A stretch of DNA of 64,000 nt from Ruminococcus sp. YE282 (GCA_900101355.1 FMUV01000002.1:62001-126000), one strand, 5' to 3'. Shown: positions 48,001-57,108, counted from the stretch's first letter. Notes: generated from the letters alone by a model not told the origin. Numbers and translations are program-made.

Positions 48001-48576
48001 TCTGAGTCTCAAAAGATTTTCTTCTGTGCTTTTAAGCTTTCGCTCAGCTTCGATTTTTCTGTATCTGTATCGTGAAATTCCCGCCGCTTCTTCAAAAATT
48101 TCTCTTCTGTCTTCTCCTTTAGAAGAAACAATGCTGTCAATCTTGCCCTGTCCGATTATTGAATAGCCGTCACGTCCAAGACCCGTATCCATAAACAATT
48201 CGTTTATATCTTTTAATCTTACGGCAGCCTTATTGATTAAATATTCGCTTTCACCGCTTCTGTAATAACGTCTGGTTACGGCAATTTCGTCGCCGTTAAA
48301 ATCAAGAAACCTGTCGGAATTATCAATATTGAGAGTGACCTCTGCATAACCCTGTTTTTTACGTTTATCGGTTCCGTTGAATACGACATCCTCCATCTTA
48401 GAACATCTGAGACTTTTTGGAGATTGTTCGCCAAGAACCCAGCGTATTGCGTCGCTTATGTTGCTTTTGCCCGAACCGTTCGGACCTACAACAGAAGTAA
48501 TACCCTGTTCAAACGATAATTTGGTTTTATCGGGAAATGTCTTGAATCCCTGAATTTCCAATGATTTTAAACGCAT
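45001..48576 (-). CDS. smc: Chromosome segregation protein SMC
   Basis: Large ATPase that, with ScpA and ScpB, loops and aligns sister chromosomes. 1191 residues: N-terminal Walker A GPNGSGKSNISDAIRW at 33-48, two long coiled coils (about 170-500 and 680-1000), hinge around 520-650 (GPVSRVISVPPKYGVAIETA), and a C-terminal head with signature LSGGEKALVAIAL and Walker B PFCVMDEIEAALDD. AGGGG precedes the ATG. Confidence 0.97.
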   Translation of the reverse strand: MRLKSLEIQGFKTFPDKTKLSFEQGITSVVGPNGSGKSNISDAIRWVLGEQSPKSLRCSKMEDVVFNGTDKRKKQGYAEVTLNIDNSDRFLDFNGDEIAVTRRYYRSGESEYLINKAAVRLKDINELFMDTGLGRDGYSIIGQGKIDSIVSSKGEDRREIFEEAAGISRYRYRKIEAERKLKSTEENLLRLRDIVTELEGRVEPLKKQSEKAQKFLTYSEEKRGLEIALWLLTLDKSQENLKLQDEKISIVRSQYEDAVKALENVEQETEEIYQKNGELSSKIEQLRTESNQIESEIAQKNSQISVAENDILHNNENIERLKNEISQADRNAGELEKSIAEKQEQIDILDKQVIEKQKHYNEVSEKLNIINLDSSKSGDKLQELTSKLSVLTSQSADARVIDMTSESSINELTSRIAALNNSNSERKSQVEDLSQMLSDYHRDIETAQNEITSFKNSIDGLELKLSSKEKKRNELKAESDKLALDVREHQRKISFLENLERNLEGFSKSVKIIVNASKNGKLHGICGPVSRVISVPPKYGVAIETALGAAMQNIVVNSDEDAKQAIRYLKSTDGGRATFLPLNTIKPRELRENGLEDCYGFVGVASQLCTCDAKYNDILSSLLGRIVVADDLNSATSIAKKYFYKFKVVTLDGQVVNAGGSLTGGSLNRNTGLLSRASEIKQLKAQTEDLLKLAKSAENQSEDISREFSAIEAELLGIRADLSNKQQDFVRLQAECRACENELENSKKLLTGSASEVEECQKKIEILKKSREQARERLSELNIKIAQAEQHVNDVTGSRAELTKSREELSSLLQNIRLEIVTAQKDIDVLNSEIVYARNTGTNNDERKSELFNQIHSVESVINEISGRIESYKNDVTSLENTRSSVADRINSLTQQKDLLEKRSIEMRESERNKTNERETSGRELARLEERKLNIQKEYDNIISKLWEEYELTKREAEQTAIEIEDAPKAQRRLNELKKSIKNLGSVNVSAIEEYKEVSERYQFMSAQVNDVEKSKKEITSLITNLTKQMKEVFVESFDQINKNFTYTFKELFGGGTASLSLSDPENILTSGIDILVHPPGKIVVHLDALSGGEKALVAIALYFSIMKVRPAPFCVMDEIEAALDDVNVYRFASYLRRMTEKTQFILITHRRGTMEEADVLYGVTMQDEGISKLLELRSTEVAAKLGIDTK

Positions 48577-48586
48577 TCAATAACCC

Positions 48587-49573
48587 CTATTTTATATATA
48601 AATCATATTTTGCAAGCGTATTATCAAAATTAATTTTAATCTCATACCCAAGCTCTTTCAATTTATTTAGATTTGACTTCTTTTGTCCCAAAAATTTTGA
48701 AAGAGATTTTTCGTTAATATACACATCCGTAATTTTACCGTCAGTGTTTTTGACAGATTCAAGGAATTTATCATAAAAAATCTTGTTCTCACAAAGCTCC
48801 TTAAATGCAGGATGATATCCGCTCTCAAGGCTGTTTGAAACAAGGCTGTCGGAATAGTGAAGCCCAAGACGAATTACGGCTATATTATTTGATTCAAACA
48901 GCGTTATCAGCTTTGAACATAAGTCAACCGAAGTATCAAGAGTGTACGGTCTGTATCGGTTTTCCAGATACAAATCGGCAAGCCTTGTATTTTTCATAAC
49001 AACGGTAGGATATATTCTTACGGTATCGGGCTGCAAATCAATAAATTTTTTCGCTGTAAGTAAATCCTTTTCGGGCGTTGACATATACAAGCCTGTCATC
49101 ATCTGCAACCCAAGAGAAAATCCGTATTTTTTTATTTTGTTCGATGAAATTACAACATCATCGGAGCTGTGCCCGCGTTCGTTGGCTTTTAGGACGGTAT
49201 CGTCCATAGACTGTGCACCAAGCTCAATTGAAGTTACATTATAGCTTTTTAAGACCGACAGAATTTCATCATCAATATAGTCAGGGCGAGTGGATATGCG
49301 TATGCCCTTAAGTTTATCGATATAAGGTTTTGTCGCATCAAGCAACGACAACATATACTCCCTGTCAATGGCGGTAAAGCTGCCTCCGAAAAATGCAATT
49401 TCAGTGTTGGCGGTATTTTGCTTTAAATCACCGATTGCCTTTTCAATTGTATTTTTCACATCATCTGCGGTAGGCTGATACTGTTGACCCGTGATATTTC
49501 TTTGGTTACAAAAACTGCACTGATGCGGACAACCGTTATGCGGAATGAATATTGAAATATTAGCGTGTTTAAT
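48587..49573 (-). CDS. Radical SAM protein, Elp3-like, with predicted AUU start
   Basis: Radical SAM enzyme of unknown substrate. The cluster motif CPHQCSFC gives Cys15, Cys19 and Cys22, followed by the segment AFFGGSFTAIDREYM, STRPDYID and SIELGAQSMDD, typical of the Elp3/YtqA-like group found before smc in Clostridia. The frame is open only from a TGA at 49581 and holds no ATG, GTG or TTG before Cys15. The first possible codon matching the usual N-terminus (Met-Lys-His) is ATT at 49573, overlapping the rnc stop by one base, with GGAG 10 nt upstream. A start at the next GTG (49459) would lose the cluster. With ATT it has 328 residues. Confidence 0.85.
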   Translation of the reverse strand: MKHANISIFIPHNGCPHQCSFCNQRNITGQQYQPTADDVKNTIEKAIGDLKQNTANTEIAFFGGSFTAIDREYMLSLLDATKPYIDKLKGIRISTRPDYIDDEILSVLKSYNVTSIELGAQSMDDTVLKANERGHSSDDVVISSNKIKKYGFSLGLQMMTGLYMSTPEKDLLTAKKFIDLQPDTVRIYPTVVMKNTRLADLYLENRYRPYTLDTSVDLCSKLITLFESNNIAVIRLGLHYSDSLVSNSLESGYHPAFKELCENKIFYDKFLESVKNTDGKITDVYINEKSLSKFLGQKKSNLNKLKELGYEIKINFDNTLAKYDLYIK

Positions 49574-50246
49574 AGCCCATCAGCTCCAAAGCTTCTCTTG
49601 CCGCCTGCTGCTCGGCTTCTTTTTTGCTTCTTCCGCCGCCCTTGCCGATGGAATTGCTGTTTAGGTGAACTTCAACAACAAAATGCTTATTGTGGTCAGG
49701 ACCGCTTTCTTCGACAAGAACATATTCTAATTTTTCTCCGGGGTTTTTCTGAACAATTTCCTGAAGAGTAGTTTTATAATCTTTTACAATCTTCTTCTTT
49801 GAATTTTTGATTGCCGGAATAACAAAATTCAAAATGTGCTTTGACACCGGTTCAATTCCGCCGTCAATATAAATTGCGGCTATTAATGCTTCAAAAGCAT
49901 CTGACAGAATTGACGGTCTCTCTGCGCCGCCGTTGTTTCTTTCGCCTTTGCTTAAAACAAGATAATTTCCAAGTTCAATTTTTTTTGCAAATTCAAACAA
50001 GGTCTTTTCACACACCAAAGAAGCTCTGAGTTTTGTAAGCTCGCCCTCGGGCAGTTCGGGACAATGTTTAAAAATGTAATCGGAAACTACTATCGAAAGC
50101 ACTGCATCGCCTAAAAATTCAAGTCTTTCGTTGTATTTTATGTGTCTTGACTTGTGCTCGTTTGCATACGAGGAGTGAGTAAGCGCCTCTTTAAGCAATG
50201 CACTGTTTTTAAAGGTATATCCGATTTTGTTTTCTAATTCAGTCAT
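49569..50246 (-). CDS. rnc: Ribonuclease III
   Basis: Cuts double-stranded RNA, including rRNA precursors. 225 residues: the nuclease domain carries the signature ERLEFLGDAV at 40-49, with later acidic residues in DAFEALIAAIYIDGG. A C-terminal double-stranded RNA-binding domain (about 155-222) follows. The plsX stop is 1 bp upstream. Followed by the radical SAM gene, smc and ftsY. Confidence 0.96.
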   Translation of the reverse strand: MTELENKIGYTFKNSALLKEALTHSSYANEHKSRHIKYNERLEFLGDAVLSIVVSDYIFKHCPELPEGELTKLRASLVCEKTLFEFAKKIELGNYLVLSKGERNNGGAERPSILSDAFEALIAAIYIDGGIEPVSKHILNFVIPAIKNSKKKIVKDYKTTLQEIVQKNPGEKLEYVLVEESGPDHNKHFVVEVHLNSNSIGKGGGRSKKEAEQQAAREALELMGY

Positions 50247-50247
50247 A

Positions 50248-51246
50248 TTACTTCTCCTTAACAGATTTTAAGGATGATGAAATTTCATCAATAGCCTCGG
50301 CATTTACATAGTCAATCATAAGTCTTATCGCATTCGTGATTGTTCTTGCCTTTGAATCTCCGTGAGCCTTAAAAACGGGCTTTGACGTCCCGAGAATCGG
50401 TGCGCCGCCGTACGTATTGTAATCAAAACGGGTTTTAAAATCCTTGATGTCATTCATAACAAGTGCTGCGGCAAGCTTACCTTTGGCTGAATCGGCAAAA
50501 ATATGTTTAATTTGCTTCATCAGAGTCAACGCCACACCCTCATACATCTTTAAAATAAGATTACCGGTAAAGCCATCGCACACCAAAACATCGCATGCTC
50601 CCTTTGGAATATCACGTCCCTCAACGTTGCCGATAAAATTAAGCTTGCTGCCAGCCAAGATTTTATAGGTATTCTGATACAGCTCGTTTCCCTTATGCTC
50701 CTCGGTACCGACATTTGCAAGCCCCACGCGCGGATCTTGGATTTTCATAACCTTTTCCATATAAACCGAACCCATAACGGCAAACTGGTGAAGCATTTCA
50801 GGGCGACATTCAACATTTGCCCCGCCGTCTATAAGCATAAAAAAGCCGTTTTCAGATGGCATTACAGGGGCAAACGCAGGGCGCTTTATGCCTTTAATTC
50901 GCTTTATGCCAAGGGTAGCGCCAAAGCACAGTGCTCCGCTGTTGCCGGCACTTATAAATGCCTGACCTGCATCTTCGTTTAAAAGCTTTAAGCCAACCGC
51001 CATAGAGCTGTTTTTCTTGGCTTTAAGGACGGATTCGGCATCGTCATCCATCGTAATAACTTCATCACAATGGACAATACTCATATGTTCAAGAGATATT
51101 TTATTATTAGCGGCAACTTCTTTTATTGTGCGTTTGTTACCTGTAAGAATAATTTCAATATTAAACTCTTTTACCGCATCGGCGCAGCCCTTTATAATCT
51201 CAAGAGGGGCATTATCGCCGCCGAATGCGTCAACAATAATTTTCAT
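50248..51246 (-). CDS. plsX: Phosphate acyltransferase PlsX
   Basis: Makes acyl-phosphate from acyl-ACP for phospholipid synthesis. 332 residues from the ATG at 51246, with GAGG upstream and the trmFO stop 1 bp before. Starts IIVDAFGGDNAPLEII; SAGNSGALCFGATLGI, DGGANVECRPE and CDGFTGNLILKMYEG are family motifs. Unlike in Bacillus, fabD, fabG and acpP do not follow; rnc comes directly after. Confidence 0.96.
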   Translation of the reverse strand: MKIIVDAFGGDNAPLEIIKGCADAVKEFNIEIILTGNKRTIKEVAANNKISLEHMSIVHCDEVITMDDDAESVLKAKKNSSMAVGLKLLNEDAGQAFISAGNSGALCFGATLGIKRIKGIKRPAFAPVMPSENGFFMLIDGGANVECRPEMLHQFAVMGSVYMEKVMKIQDPRVGLANVGTEEHKGNELYQNTYKILAGSKLNFIGNVEGRDIPKGACDVLVCDGFTGNLILKMYEGVALTLMKQIKHIFADSAKGKLAAALVMNDIKDFKTRFDYNTYGGAPILGTSKPVFKAHGDSKARTITNAIRLMIDYVNAEAIDEISSSLKSVKEK

Positions 51247-51247
51247 T

Positions 51248-52567
51248 TTATACCTCAATATTGTTATCGGAAATAAATCTTTCCATTGTGTTAATTGCAC
51301 GTTCCGAATAAGCGGCACCACGTTCACGTTTGTCACGAGGTCTGTTCTCTAACTCGGGGAGCACACCGAAGTTTGCTCCCATAGGCTGGAACTTCTTTAC
51401 GCTTGAATCAGAAATATAATCCGATAATGCACCAAGCATAGTTTGCCGTGGAAAAATTAACGTTTGTTTGTCTTCAAGAACTCTGCACGCATTTATTCCG
51501 GCGATTATACCTGACGCCGCACTCTCCATATATCCCTCTACACCGGTAATTTGACCGGCAAAGAAAAGTTTTTTATTTTCCTTTGTAGAAAAATCAGCAT
51601 TTAAAACCTTTGGCGAATTTAGGAATGTATTACGGTGCATAACGCCGTATCTTACAAAATCAGCTTTGTGAAGTGCGGGAATAAGCGAAAATACACGCTT
51701 TTGTTCAGGAAATTTGAGATTTGTCTGGAATCCCACAAGATTATACATTGAGCCTGATGAATTTTCCTTGCGAAGCTGCAAAACAGCCCACGGACGATGA
51801 CCTGTCTTTGGATTAACGAGTCCGACCGGTTTCATAGGACCGAACCGCAAGGTGTTTTCGCCACGCTGAGCCATTACCTCAACAGGCATACAACCCTCAT
51901 AAACCTTTGGATTATTAACGTCAAAATCATGTAAAGGTGCACGCTCGGCATTGACAAGAGCGTTGTAAAATCTTAGATACTCTTCTTTGTCCATAGGGCA
52001 GTTAATGTAATCATCTTCTCCGCCTCTGTCATATCGGGAAGCGCAAAAAGAAAAGTCACGGTCAATGCTTTCTGAGGTTACAATCGGTGCCGCAGCGTCA
52101 AAAAACGAGAGTGAATCGCCAAATCTTTGCTTTATCGTCTCTGCAAGAGCGTCGGAAGTCAAAGGTCCCGTTGCAATGACGGTAATTGCGTCCGACGGGA
52201 TTTCGGTTACTTCGTCACTGTATATTTTTATATTCGGATTGTTTTTAATGCCATCGGTTACATAAGCAGAAAACAAGTTTCTGTCAACGGCAAGCGCACC
52301 GCCTGCGGGAACCTGACATTTGTCAGCGCACTTCATAAGAAACGAATTGAGGCGTCTCATTTCTTCCTTTAAAAGTCCTGCTGCGCTTTCAAGCCGCATT
52401 GCCTTTAAGGAATTTGAACAAACAAGTTCGCCGAACATATCTGATTTGTGTGCAGGAGATTTTTTTGCAGGCTTCATTTCGTATAAATGAACTTCTATGC
52501 CTCGTGATGCAATCTGCATTGCGGCTTCGCACCCGGCAAGACCTGCGCCTATTACATTTATATACAT
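51248..52567 (-). CDS. trmFO: tRNA (uracil-54-C5)-methyltransferase TrmFO, folate-dependent
   Basis: Flavoprotein that makes m5U54 in the T-loop of tRNA with methylenetetrahydrofolate. 439 residues: FAD-binding NVIGAGLAGCEAA at 4-16, LYEMKP, CSNSLKAM near 50, and LFFAGQITGVEGYMESAASG near 330. Its ATG overlaps the topA stop (TAATG), the topA-trmFO order being standard in Firmicutes. Confidence 0.97.
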   Translation of the reverse strand: MYINVIGAGLAGCEAAMQIASRGIEVHLYEMKPAKKSPAHKSDMFGELVCSNSLKAMRLESAAGLLKEEMRRLNSFLMKCADKCQVPAGGALAVDRNLFSAYVTDGIKNNPNIKIYSDEVTEIPSDAITVIATGPLTSDALAETIKQRFGDSLSFFDAAAPIVTSESIDRDFSFCASRYDRGGEDDYINCPMDKEEYLRFYNALVNAERAPLHDFDVNNPKVYEGCMPVEVMAQRGENTLRFGPMKPVGLVNPKTGHRPWAVLQLRKENSSGSMYNLVGFQTNLKFPEQKRVFSLIPALHKADFVRYGVMHRNTFLNSPKVLNADFSTKENKKLFFAGQITGVEGYMESAASGIIAGINACRVLEDKQTLIFPRQTMLGALSDYISDSSVKKFQPMGANFGVLPELENRPRDKRERGAAYSERAINTMERFISDNNIEV

Positions 52568-54657
52568 TATTTATCTTCCGTTGTTATCGTTTTAGTATAA
52601 CCGCAGCCCTCTTTTGCACAATACAATGCAGGCTTTTTGCCTTTCTTTTTGTAAAGCACTTCGCCGCAGTTTGGACAGCGTTCGTTAGTCGGTTCATTCC
52701 AGCTGACAAAATCACATTCCGGATAATTTGAACAACCATAGAACACTCTCTTGTTCTTAGTGTGTTTAACAATTACGTCGCCGCCGCATTTAGGGCATTT
52801 CACTCCGGTTTTTTCAACATATTTCTTAATATTTTTGCACTCGGGATATCCGGGACAAGCAATGAATTTTCCGTATCTGCTTGTTTTTACAACCATTCTT
52901 CTTCCGCATTTTTCGCAGATGATGTCGGTTTCATCCTCTTTGAGTTTGAGTTTTACACCCTCCATGGCAGTCTTTGCTTCTTTTAGAGTTTTTTCAAAAT
53001 CGCCGTAAAAATCTTCAAGAACTTCCTGCCACTCTTCCTTGCCGTTTTCAACCTCATCAAGGTTTTCTTCCATTTGTGCAGTAAACTTTACATTAACTAT
53101 ATTCGGAAATCTTTTCTTCATAAGCTGTGTAATTACTTCGCCAAGCTCGGTAGGAACAAGGCTTTTTGCCTCACGCTTTACATATTCACGGCTTGTAATT
53201 GTTGTGATTGTTGCCGCATAAGTTGAAGGTCTGCCGATTCCGTACTCCTCAAGAGTCTTAATCAGCGACGCTTCGGTATAGCGTGCGGGCGGTTGCGTGA
53301 AATGCTGATTCTTTTGAAGTTCTTTACATCTTACGGGCATATCCTTTTTAAGCTCCGGGAGCTGAGAAGATTTTTCCTCTGCCTCATCTTTGCCCTCAAT
53401 ATAGAGTTTGGTAAAGCCCGGAAAATCAACATAGTATCCCGAAGCTTTAAATGTATATCCGTTTGCCTGAATTTCCGCCTGTGTTGTCTTTTGAATACAC
53501 TCTGTCATCTGAGAAGCGGTAAATCTGCTCCAAATAAGTTTATACAATTTGTATTGGTCTGAGGTAAGGCTGTTCTTAACCTGTTCCGGAGTAAGGCTCG
53601 GCATTGACGGTCTGATTGCTTCGTGTCCGTCCTGAGCATTATTTCTCGACTTAAAGAATCTTGGCTTAGGTGGCAAATATTCTTCACCGTATTCACTTGC
53701 AATAAACTTAGTAACCTCGGCAATTGCGTCGTTTGAAATTCTGAGAGAGTCGGTACGCATATAGGTAATAAGACCTGTTGCACCCATTCCCTCAATATCA
53801 ACACCTTCATAAAGCTCCTGAGCAACCTTCATTGTTCTTCTTGACTGAAAGCCAAGCTTTCTAGAAGCCTCCTGTTGAAGAGTAGAAGTGATAAACGGCG
53901 GTGCAGGAGATTTTTTTCGTGTACCGTTTCTGACTTTTGTCACTGTATATTCGGCATCTGCCAAATCGGCTTCAATTTTTTCAGCCTGTTCCTGATTTTG
54001 AATTTTAATTTTTCCGTTTTCATCAGAATACAAAGTTGCCGAAAATGATTTTCTGCTGCCTTTCGGAATAAATTTTGCGTCGATTGACCAATATTCTTCA
54101 GGTTTGAACTTTCTTATTTCATTTTCTCTGTCAACAATTATTTTAAGCGCCACGGACTGAACACGTCCTGCGGACAAACCTCTGCGTATTTTTTGTGAGA
54201 TAAACGGACTAAGTTTATATCCCACAAGGCGGTCAAGTATTCTGCGTGCCTGTTGAGCATTAACAAGGTCAATGTTAATTTTCCTTGGATTTTCCATTCC
54301 GTGGGTTACGCCCGTTTTTGTAATCTCGTTAAATTCAACTCGCTTATTATAATCATCCGGCAAACCTAAAATATAAGCCAGATGCCATGAAATTGCTTCC
54401 CCCTCTCTATCAGGGTCGGTTGCGAGATAAACGTTATCGCTTTTTTCAGCCAATTCTTTAAGTTCTTTGACTAATTTTTCTTTTCCTTTTATTATAGCAT
54501 ATTTAGGTGCAAATCCATTTTTTATATCAACGCTCAGGCGAGCTTTAGGCAAGTCACGGACATGTCCCATTGAAGCAACTACATCGTAATTGCTGCCGAG
54601 ATATTTTTTGATTGTCTTAGCTTTTGCAGGAGACTCCACAATTACCAAATCTGACAT
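52567..54657 (-). CDS. topA: DNA topoisomerase I
   Basis: Type IA topoisomerase that relaxes negative supercoils. 696 residues: Toprim domain with IVESPAKAKTI and ATDPDREGEA, the active-site Tyr299 in LITYMRTDS, and three C-terminal zinc-finger modules (CEKCG...CPGYPEC, CPKCG...CSNYPEC, CPNCG...CAKEGC). AGGAGG precedes the ATG, 14 bp behind dprA. Confidence 0.97.
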   Translation of the reverse strand: MSDLVIVESPAKAKTIKKYLGSNYDVVASMGHVRDLPKARLSVDIKNGFAPKYAIIKGKEKLVKELKELAEKSDNVYLATDPDREGEAISWHLAYILGLPDDYNKRVEFNEITKTGVTHGMENPRKINIDLVNAQQARRILDRLVGYKLSPFISQKIRRGLSAGRVQSVALKIIVDRENEIRKFKPEEYWSIDAKFIPKGSRKSFSATLYSDENGKIKIQNQEQAEKIEADLADAEYTVTKVRNGTRKKSPAPPFITSTLQQEASRKLGFQSRRTMKVAQELYEGVDIEGMGATGLITYMRTDSLRISNDAIAEVTKFIASEYGEEYLPPKPRFFKSRNNAQDGHEAIRPSMPSLTPEQVKNSLTSDQYKLYKLIWSRFTASQMTECIQKTTQAEIQANGYTFKASGYYVDFPGFTKLYIEGKDEAEEKSSQLPELKKDMPVRCKELQKNQHFTQPPARYTEASLIKTLEEYGIGRPSTYAATITTITSREYVKREAKSLVPTELGEVITQLMKKRFPNIVNVKFTAQMEENLDEVENGKEEWQEVLEDFYGDFEKTLKEAKTAMEGVKLKLKEDETDIICEKCGRRMVVKTSRYGKFIACPGYPECKNIKKYVEKTGVKCPKCGGDVIVKHTKNKRVFYGCSNYPECDFVSWNEPTNERCPNCGEVLYKKKGKKPALYCAKEGCGYTKTITTEDK

Positions 54658-54671
54658 TATTTGTCCTCCTA

Positions 54672-55916
54672 TTATTTTATGACATATCTTCTTCCCTGCA
54701 AGGCTGTTACAAGATCTTTCATCTCAAGCTCGGTAAGCGAGCTTAACACCCTGAATACAGGAATTTGTAAATCACTTGATATTTTATCTATATGAACAGG
54801 CTCTTCTGAAATATAATCATATATTTTTTGAGCTGTTATATTCAAATTTAAATTCTTTTTGTGATGCTTTTTTAAGCTTTTAGTATTATCTGAGTTATCA
54901 ACAATTTTCTTTATTGGAATATTATTGTTATTTACAAAGGTTTTGGGACGCTTTGCAAACGGACTTTTGCCCTTTACTGGAATGGCTTCAATATCCTCAA
55001 AAGAAATATTATCAAAGTCAACCTCTCCGTCAGTGGCGTAAAGGTTATCAAAGGCATTTAGTATATCCATAAAATCGGTTATCGGTATTGCCGTACCCTC
55101 TTTTATTCTGTTGTTTGAACCCTCATTCTGCGGACTGTTATTGCCAAGCAGCGCAAAGACTTCTTTTCCTTGTTCAAGCGCAAGAGAAGCTGTAATCAGC
55201 GAACCGCTCTTGACACCCGATTCTATTATCACCACACCGTCAGACAATGCGGAAATAATTCTGTTTCGTGCAGGAAAATAATAATTGCGCGGAAATTCAT
55301 CGGGCGGATATTCCGAAATAACCGCTCCTCGTTTTGTTATTGCTTTTCGCATACCTGCGTTTTCTTTAAGATAGGAACAATTTATCCCACATCCGCGCAC
55401 ACAAACCGTTACACCGTCCGCCGCCAAAGAGCCTCGGTGAGATGCACAATCAATTCCAAGTGCACCGCCACTTACGGTTGCCACGCCGTATTTTGACAAA
55501 GCATATCCGATTTTATAGGAATTGTCAAGTCCGTACTTAGTTGCACGGCGTGTGCCAACTATTCCGATTGTAAGGCGATTATCGACATCGGGCAAATTTC
55601 CGCTGATATATATAACCGCAGGCGGAGTATCAATATTATAAAGGCATTTAGGATATTTTGGGTCATCTATACACAGTATTTCATATCCGAGTTCATCACA
55701 TCTGTCGATAATTTGCTGTGATATATCAAATGAAGTTGATGAAAGTTTTGAAATATCGGCGTCGGAAAGTATGCCGCAAAACTTCCATTCCCTTTTATCC
55801 GAAAGGCAAAATTGAGAAATATCGGGATAAAGTTCACATAGGCGTTTGACCTTTGGCGTATTATATCCAAGGGTCTGAGTGAGCCATATCCAAAATTTTG
55901 CATTCTTTGAAATCAT
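54672..55916 (-). CDS. dprA: DNA-processing protein DprA (Smf)
   Basis: Loads RecA on incoming single-stranded DNA during transformation. 414 residues from the ATG at 55916, which overlaps the rlmB stop. Rossmann-fold motifs GTRRATKYG near 121, VSGGALGIDCASHRGSL, SEYPPDEFP, FPARNRIISALSDGV and GSLITASLALEQG. A C-terminal winged-helix domain (about 350-414, DKISSDLQIPVFRVL) follows a basic Lys/Asn-rich linker. No other competence genes lie in the window. Confidence 0.94.
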   Translation of the reverse strand: MISKNAKFWIWLTQTLGYNTPKVKRLCELYPDISQFCLSDKREWKFCGILSDADISKLSSTSFDISQQIIDRCDELGYEILCIDDPKYPKCLYNIDTPPAVIYISGNLPDVDNRLTIGIVGTRRATKYGLDNSYKIGYALSKYGVATVSGGALGIDCASHRGSLAADGVTVCVRGCGINCSYLKENAGMRKAITKRGAVISEYPPDEFPRNYYFPARNRIISALSDGVVIIESGVKSGSLITASLALEQGKEVFALLGNNSPQNEGSNNRIKEGTAIPITDFMDILNAFDNLYATDGEVDFDNISFEDIEAIPVKGKSPFAKRPKTFVNNNNIPIKKIVDNSDNTKSLKKHHKKNLNLNITAQKIYDYISEEPVHIDKISSDLQIPVFRVLSSLTELEMKDLVTALQGRRYVIK

Positions 55917-56695
55917 CTTATCATTTCCCAAATTATAATTGAAGCAGCCGTTGAGGCGTTGAGTGATTCTGCCTTTCCTTTCATAGGAATTGTAATCTTG
56001 TTGTTGCAAGCTATTATTGTTTCATCTTTTAATCCGTTGCCCTCATTACCGACAACAGCGACACAAGGCTCTGTAAAGCAAATGTCTGTTATGCTCTGGG
56101 CTTTGCTGTCAACAACGGCAGCATATGAATTAAGTGCGGGGTTATCGTTTAAAAACTGTGCTATGGTCGGATATATAATGAAAGGGAGTCTGAATACTGC
56201 GCCCATACTTCCCCTTACAACCTTTGGACTGTATATATCACAGCAATCGGACGACATAACAACACCCGAAATTCCGAATGCCTCTGCCGACCTTAATATT
56301 GTTCCGAGGTTGTTGGGATCCTGAACATTATCAAGCGCAAGAAATTTTCCGCCATTTTTTATTGTATCAAACTGTTTTGTTTTGTCAAGTGCTTTTATAA
56401 CGCACAAAAATCCCTGTGGAGTTTGAGTATCGCTGATAATTGAAAACAGTTCAGGAGTAACGACAAATGTTTTACCTGCATATTCTGACAGCTGATTGTA
56501 TTTTTCAAAATGTTTTTGGGATGCGTTTTCAGTAACAAACAAGGTTTCAATTTTTGCGCCGCTCAGCATTGCGTCAAAACAGACACGCAAGCCTTCGGCC
56601 AAAAACAAGCCTGATTGTTTTCTGTATTTTGCGCTCTTTTTTAATTTAACAGTATTTTTAATGTTTTGATTATCTTTGCTTGAAATTATAAGCAT
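55913..56695 (-). CDS. rlmB: TrmH/SpoU-family RNA 2'-O-methyltransferase
   Basis: 260 residues from the ATG at 56695 (GGAG 6 nt upstream). An N-terminal RNA-binding part with FLAEGLRVCFDAM is followed by the knotted SPOUT domain: NVQDPNNLGTILRSAEAFG, GSMGAVFRLP, GNEGNGL and IPMKGKAESLNASTAAS. It resembles the RlmB/YsgA-type rRNA methyltransferases that follow rplT in Firmicutes; the exact target nucleotide is not known from sequence. Confidence 0.87.
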   Translation of the reverse strand: MLIISSKDNQNIKNTVKLKKSAKYRKQSGLFLAEGLRVCFDAMLSGAKIETLFVTENASQKHFEKYNQLSEYAGKTFVVTPELFSIISDTQTPQGFLCVIKALDKTKQFDTIKNGGKFLALDNVQDPNNLGTILRSAEAFGISGVVMSSDCCDIYSPKVVRGSMGAVFRLPFIIYPTIAQFLNDNPALNSYAAVVDSKAQSITDICFTEPCVAVVGNEGNGLKDETIIACNNKITIPMKGKAESLNASTAASIIIWEMIR

Positions 56696-56709
56696 ACCGT
56701 TCTCCATAA

Positions 56710-56743
56710 AACAGCAAATGCGTTTGGGATTACCCAAACGCAG
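56710..56743 (-). terminator. Terminator after rplT
   Basis: A 10-bp perfect stem TGCGTTTGGG / CCCAAACGCA (56720-56729 with 56734-56743) with a 4-nt loop; on the minus strand TTTGCTGTTTTATGG follows. It lies 15 bp before the rlmB ribosome site region, so read-through may feed rlmB. Confidence 0.7.
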
Positions 56744-56757
56744 TTACATAATTCTAA

Positions 56758-57108
56758 TTAAGCATTTTTTGCCTGTTCAACAAGTGATGTAAAAGCAGCA
56801 GGATCTGAAATTGCAATCTCAGAAAGCATCTTTCTGTTCAAAACGATGCCTGCTTTTTTAAGACCGTTCATAAATGTTGAATAGTTTGTGCCATTTGCTT
56901 TGCAAGCGGCTGAAATACGGGAAATCCAAAGGCGACGGAAATCTCTCTTTCTCTGCTTACGTCCGATAAACGCATAGTTGCCGGACTTCATAACAGCCTG
57001 TTTAGCCATTTTGAAGTGTCTTGATTTTGCACCCCAATAGCCCTTAGCGAGCTTTAATGTCTTTTTTCTTCTTTTGCGAGTCATGATCGCACCTTTTACA
57101 CGTGCCAT
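56758..57108 (-). CDS. rplT: 50S ribosomal protein L20
   Basis: Early-binding 23S rRNA protein and, in known cases, the feedback repressor of its own operon. 116 residues: basic N-terminal extension [35 protein letters not shown] (residues about 30-49), [15 protein letters not shown]. Third gene of infC-rpmI-rplT. Confidence 0.98.
   Translation of the reverse strand: MARVKGAIMTRKRRKKTLKLAKGYWGAKSRHFKMAKQAVMKSGNYAFIGRKQRKRDFRRLWISRISAACKANGTNYSTFMNGLKKAGIVLNRKMLSEIAISDPAAFTSLVEQAKNA

Noticed and set aside
48587..49459. Radical SAM gene starting at the GTG at 49459 as a truncated pseudogene
   Set aside because: The reading frame continues upstream without a stop and contains the intact CPHQCSFC cluster motif, so an unusual start codon explains the data better than N-terminal loss.
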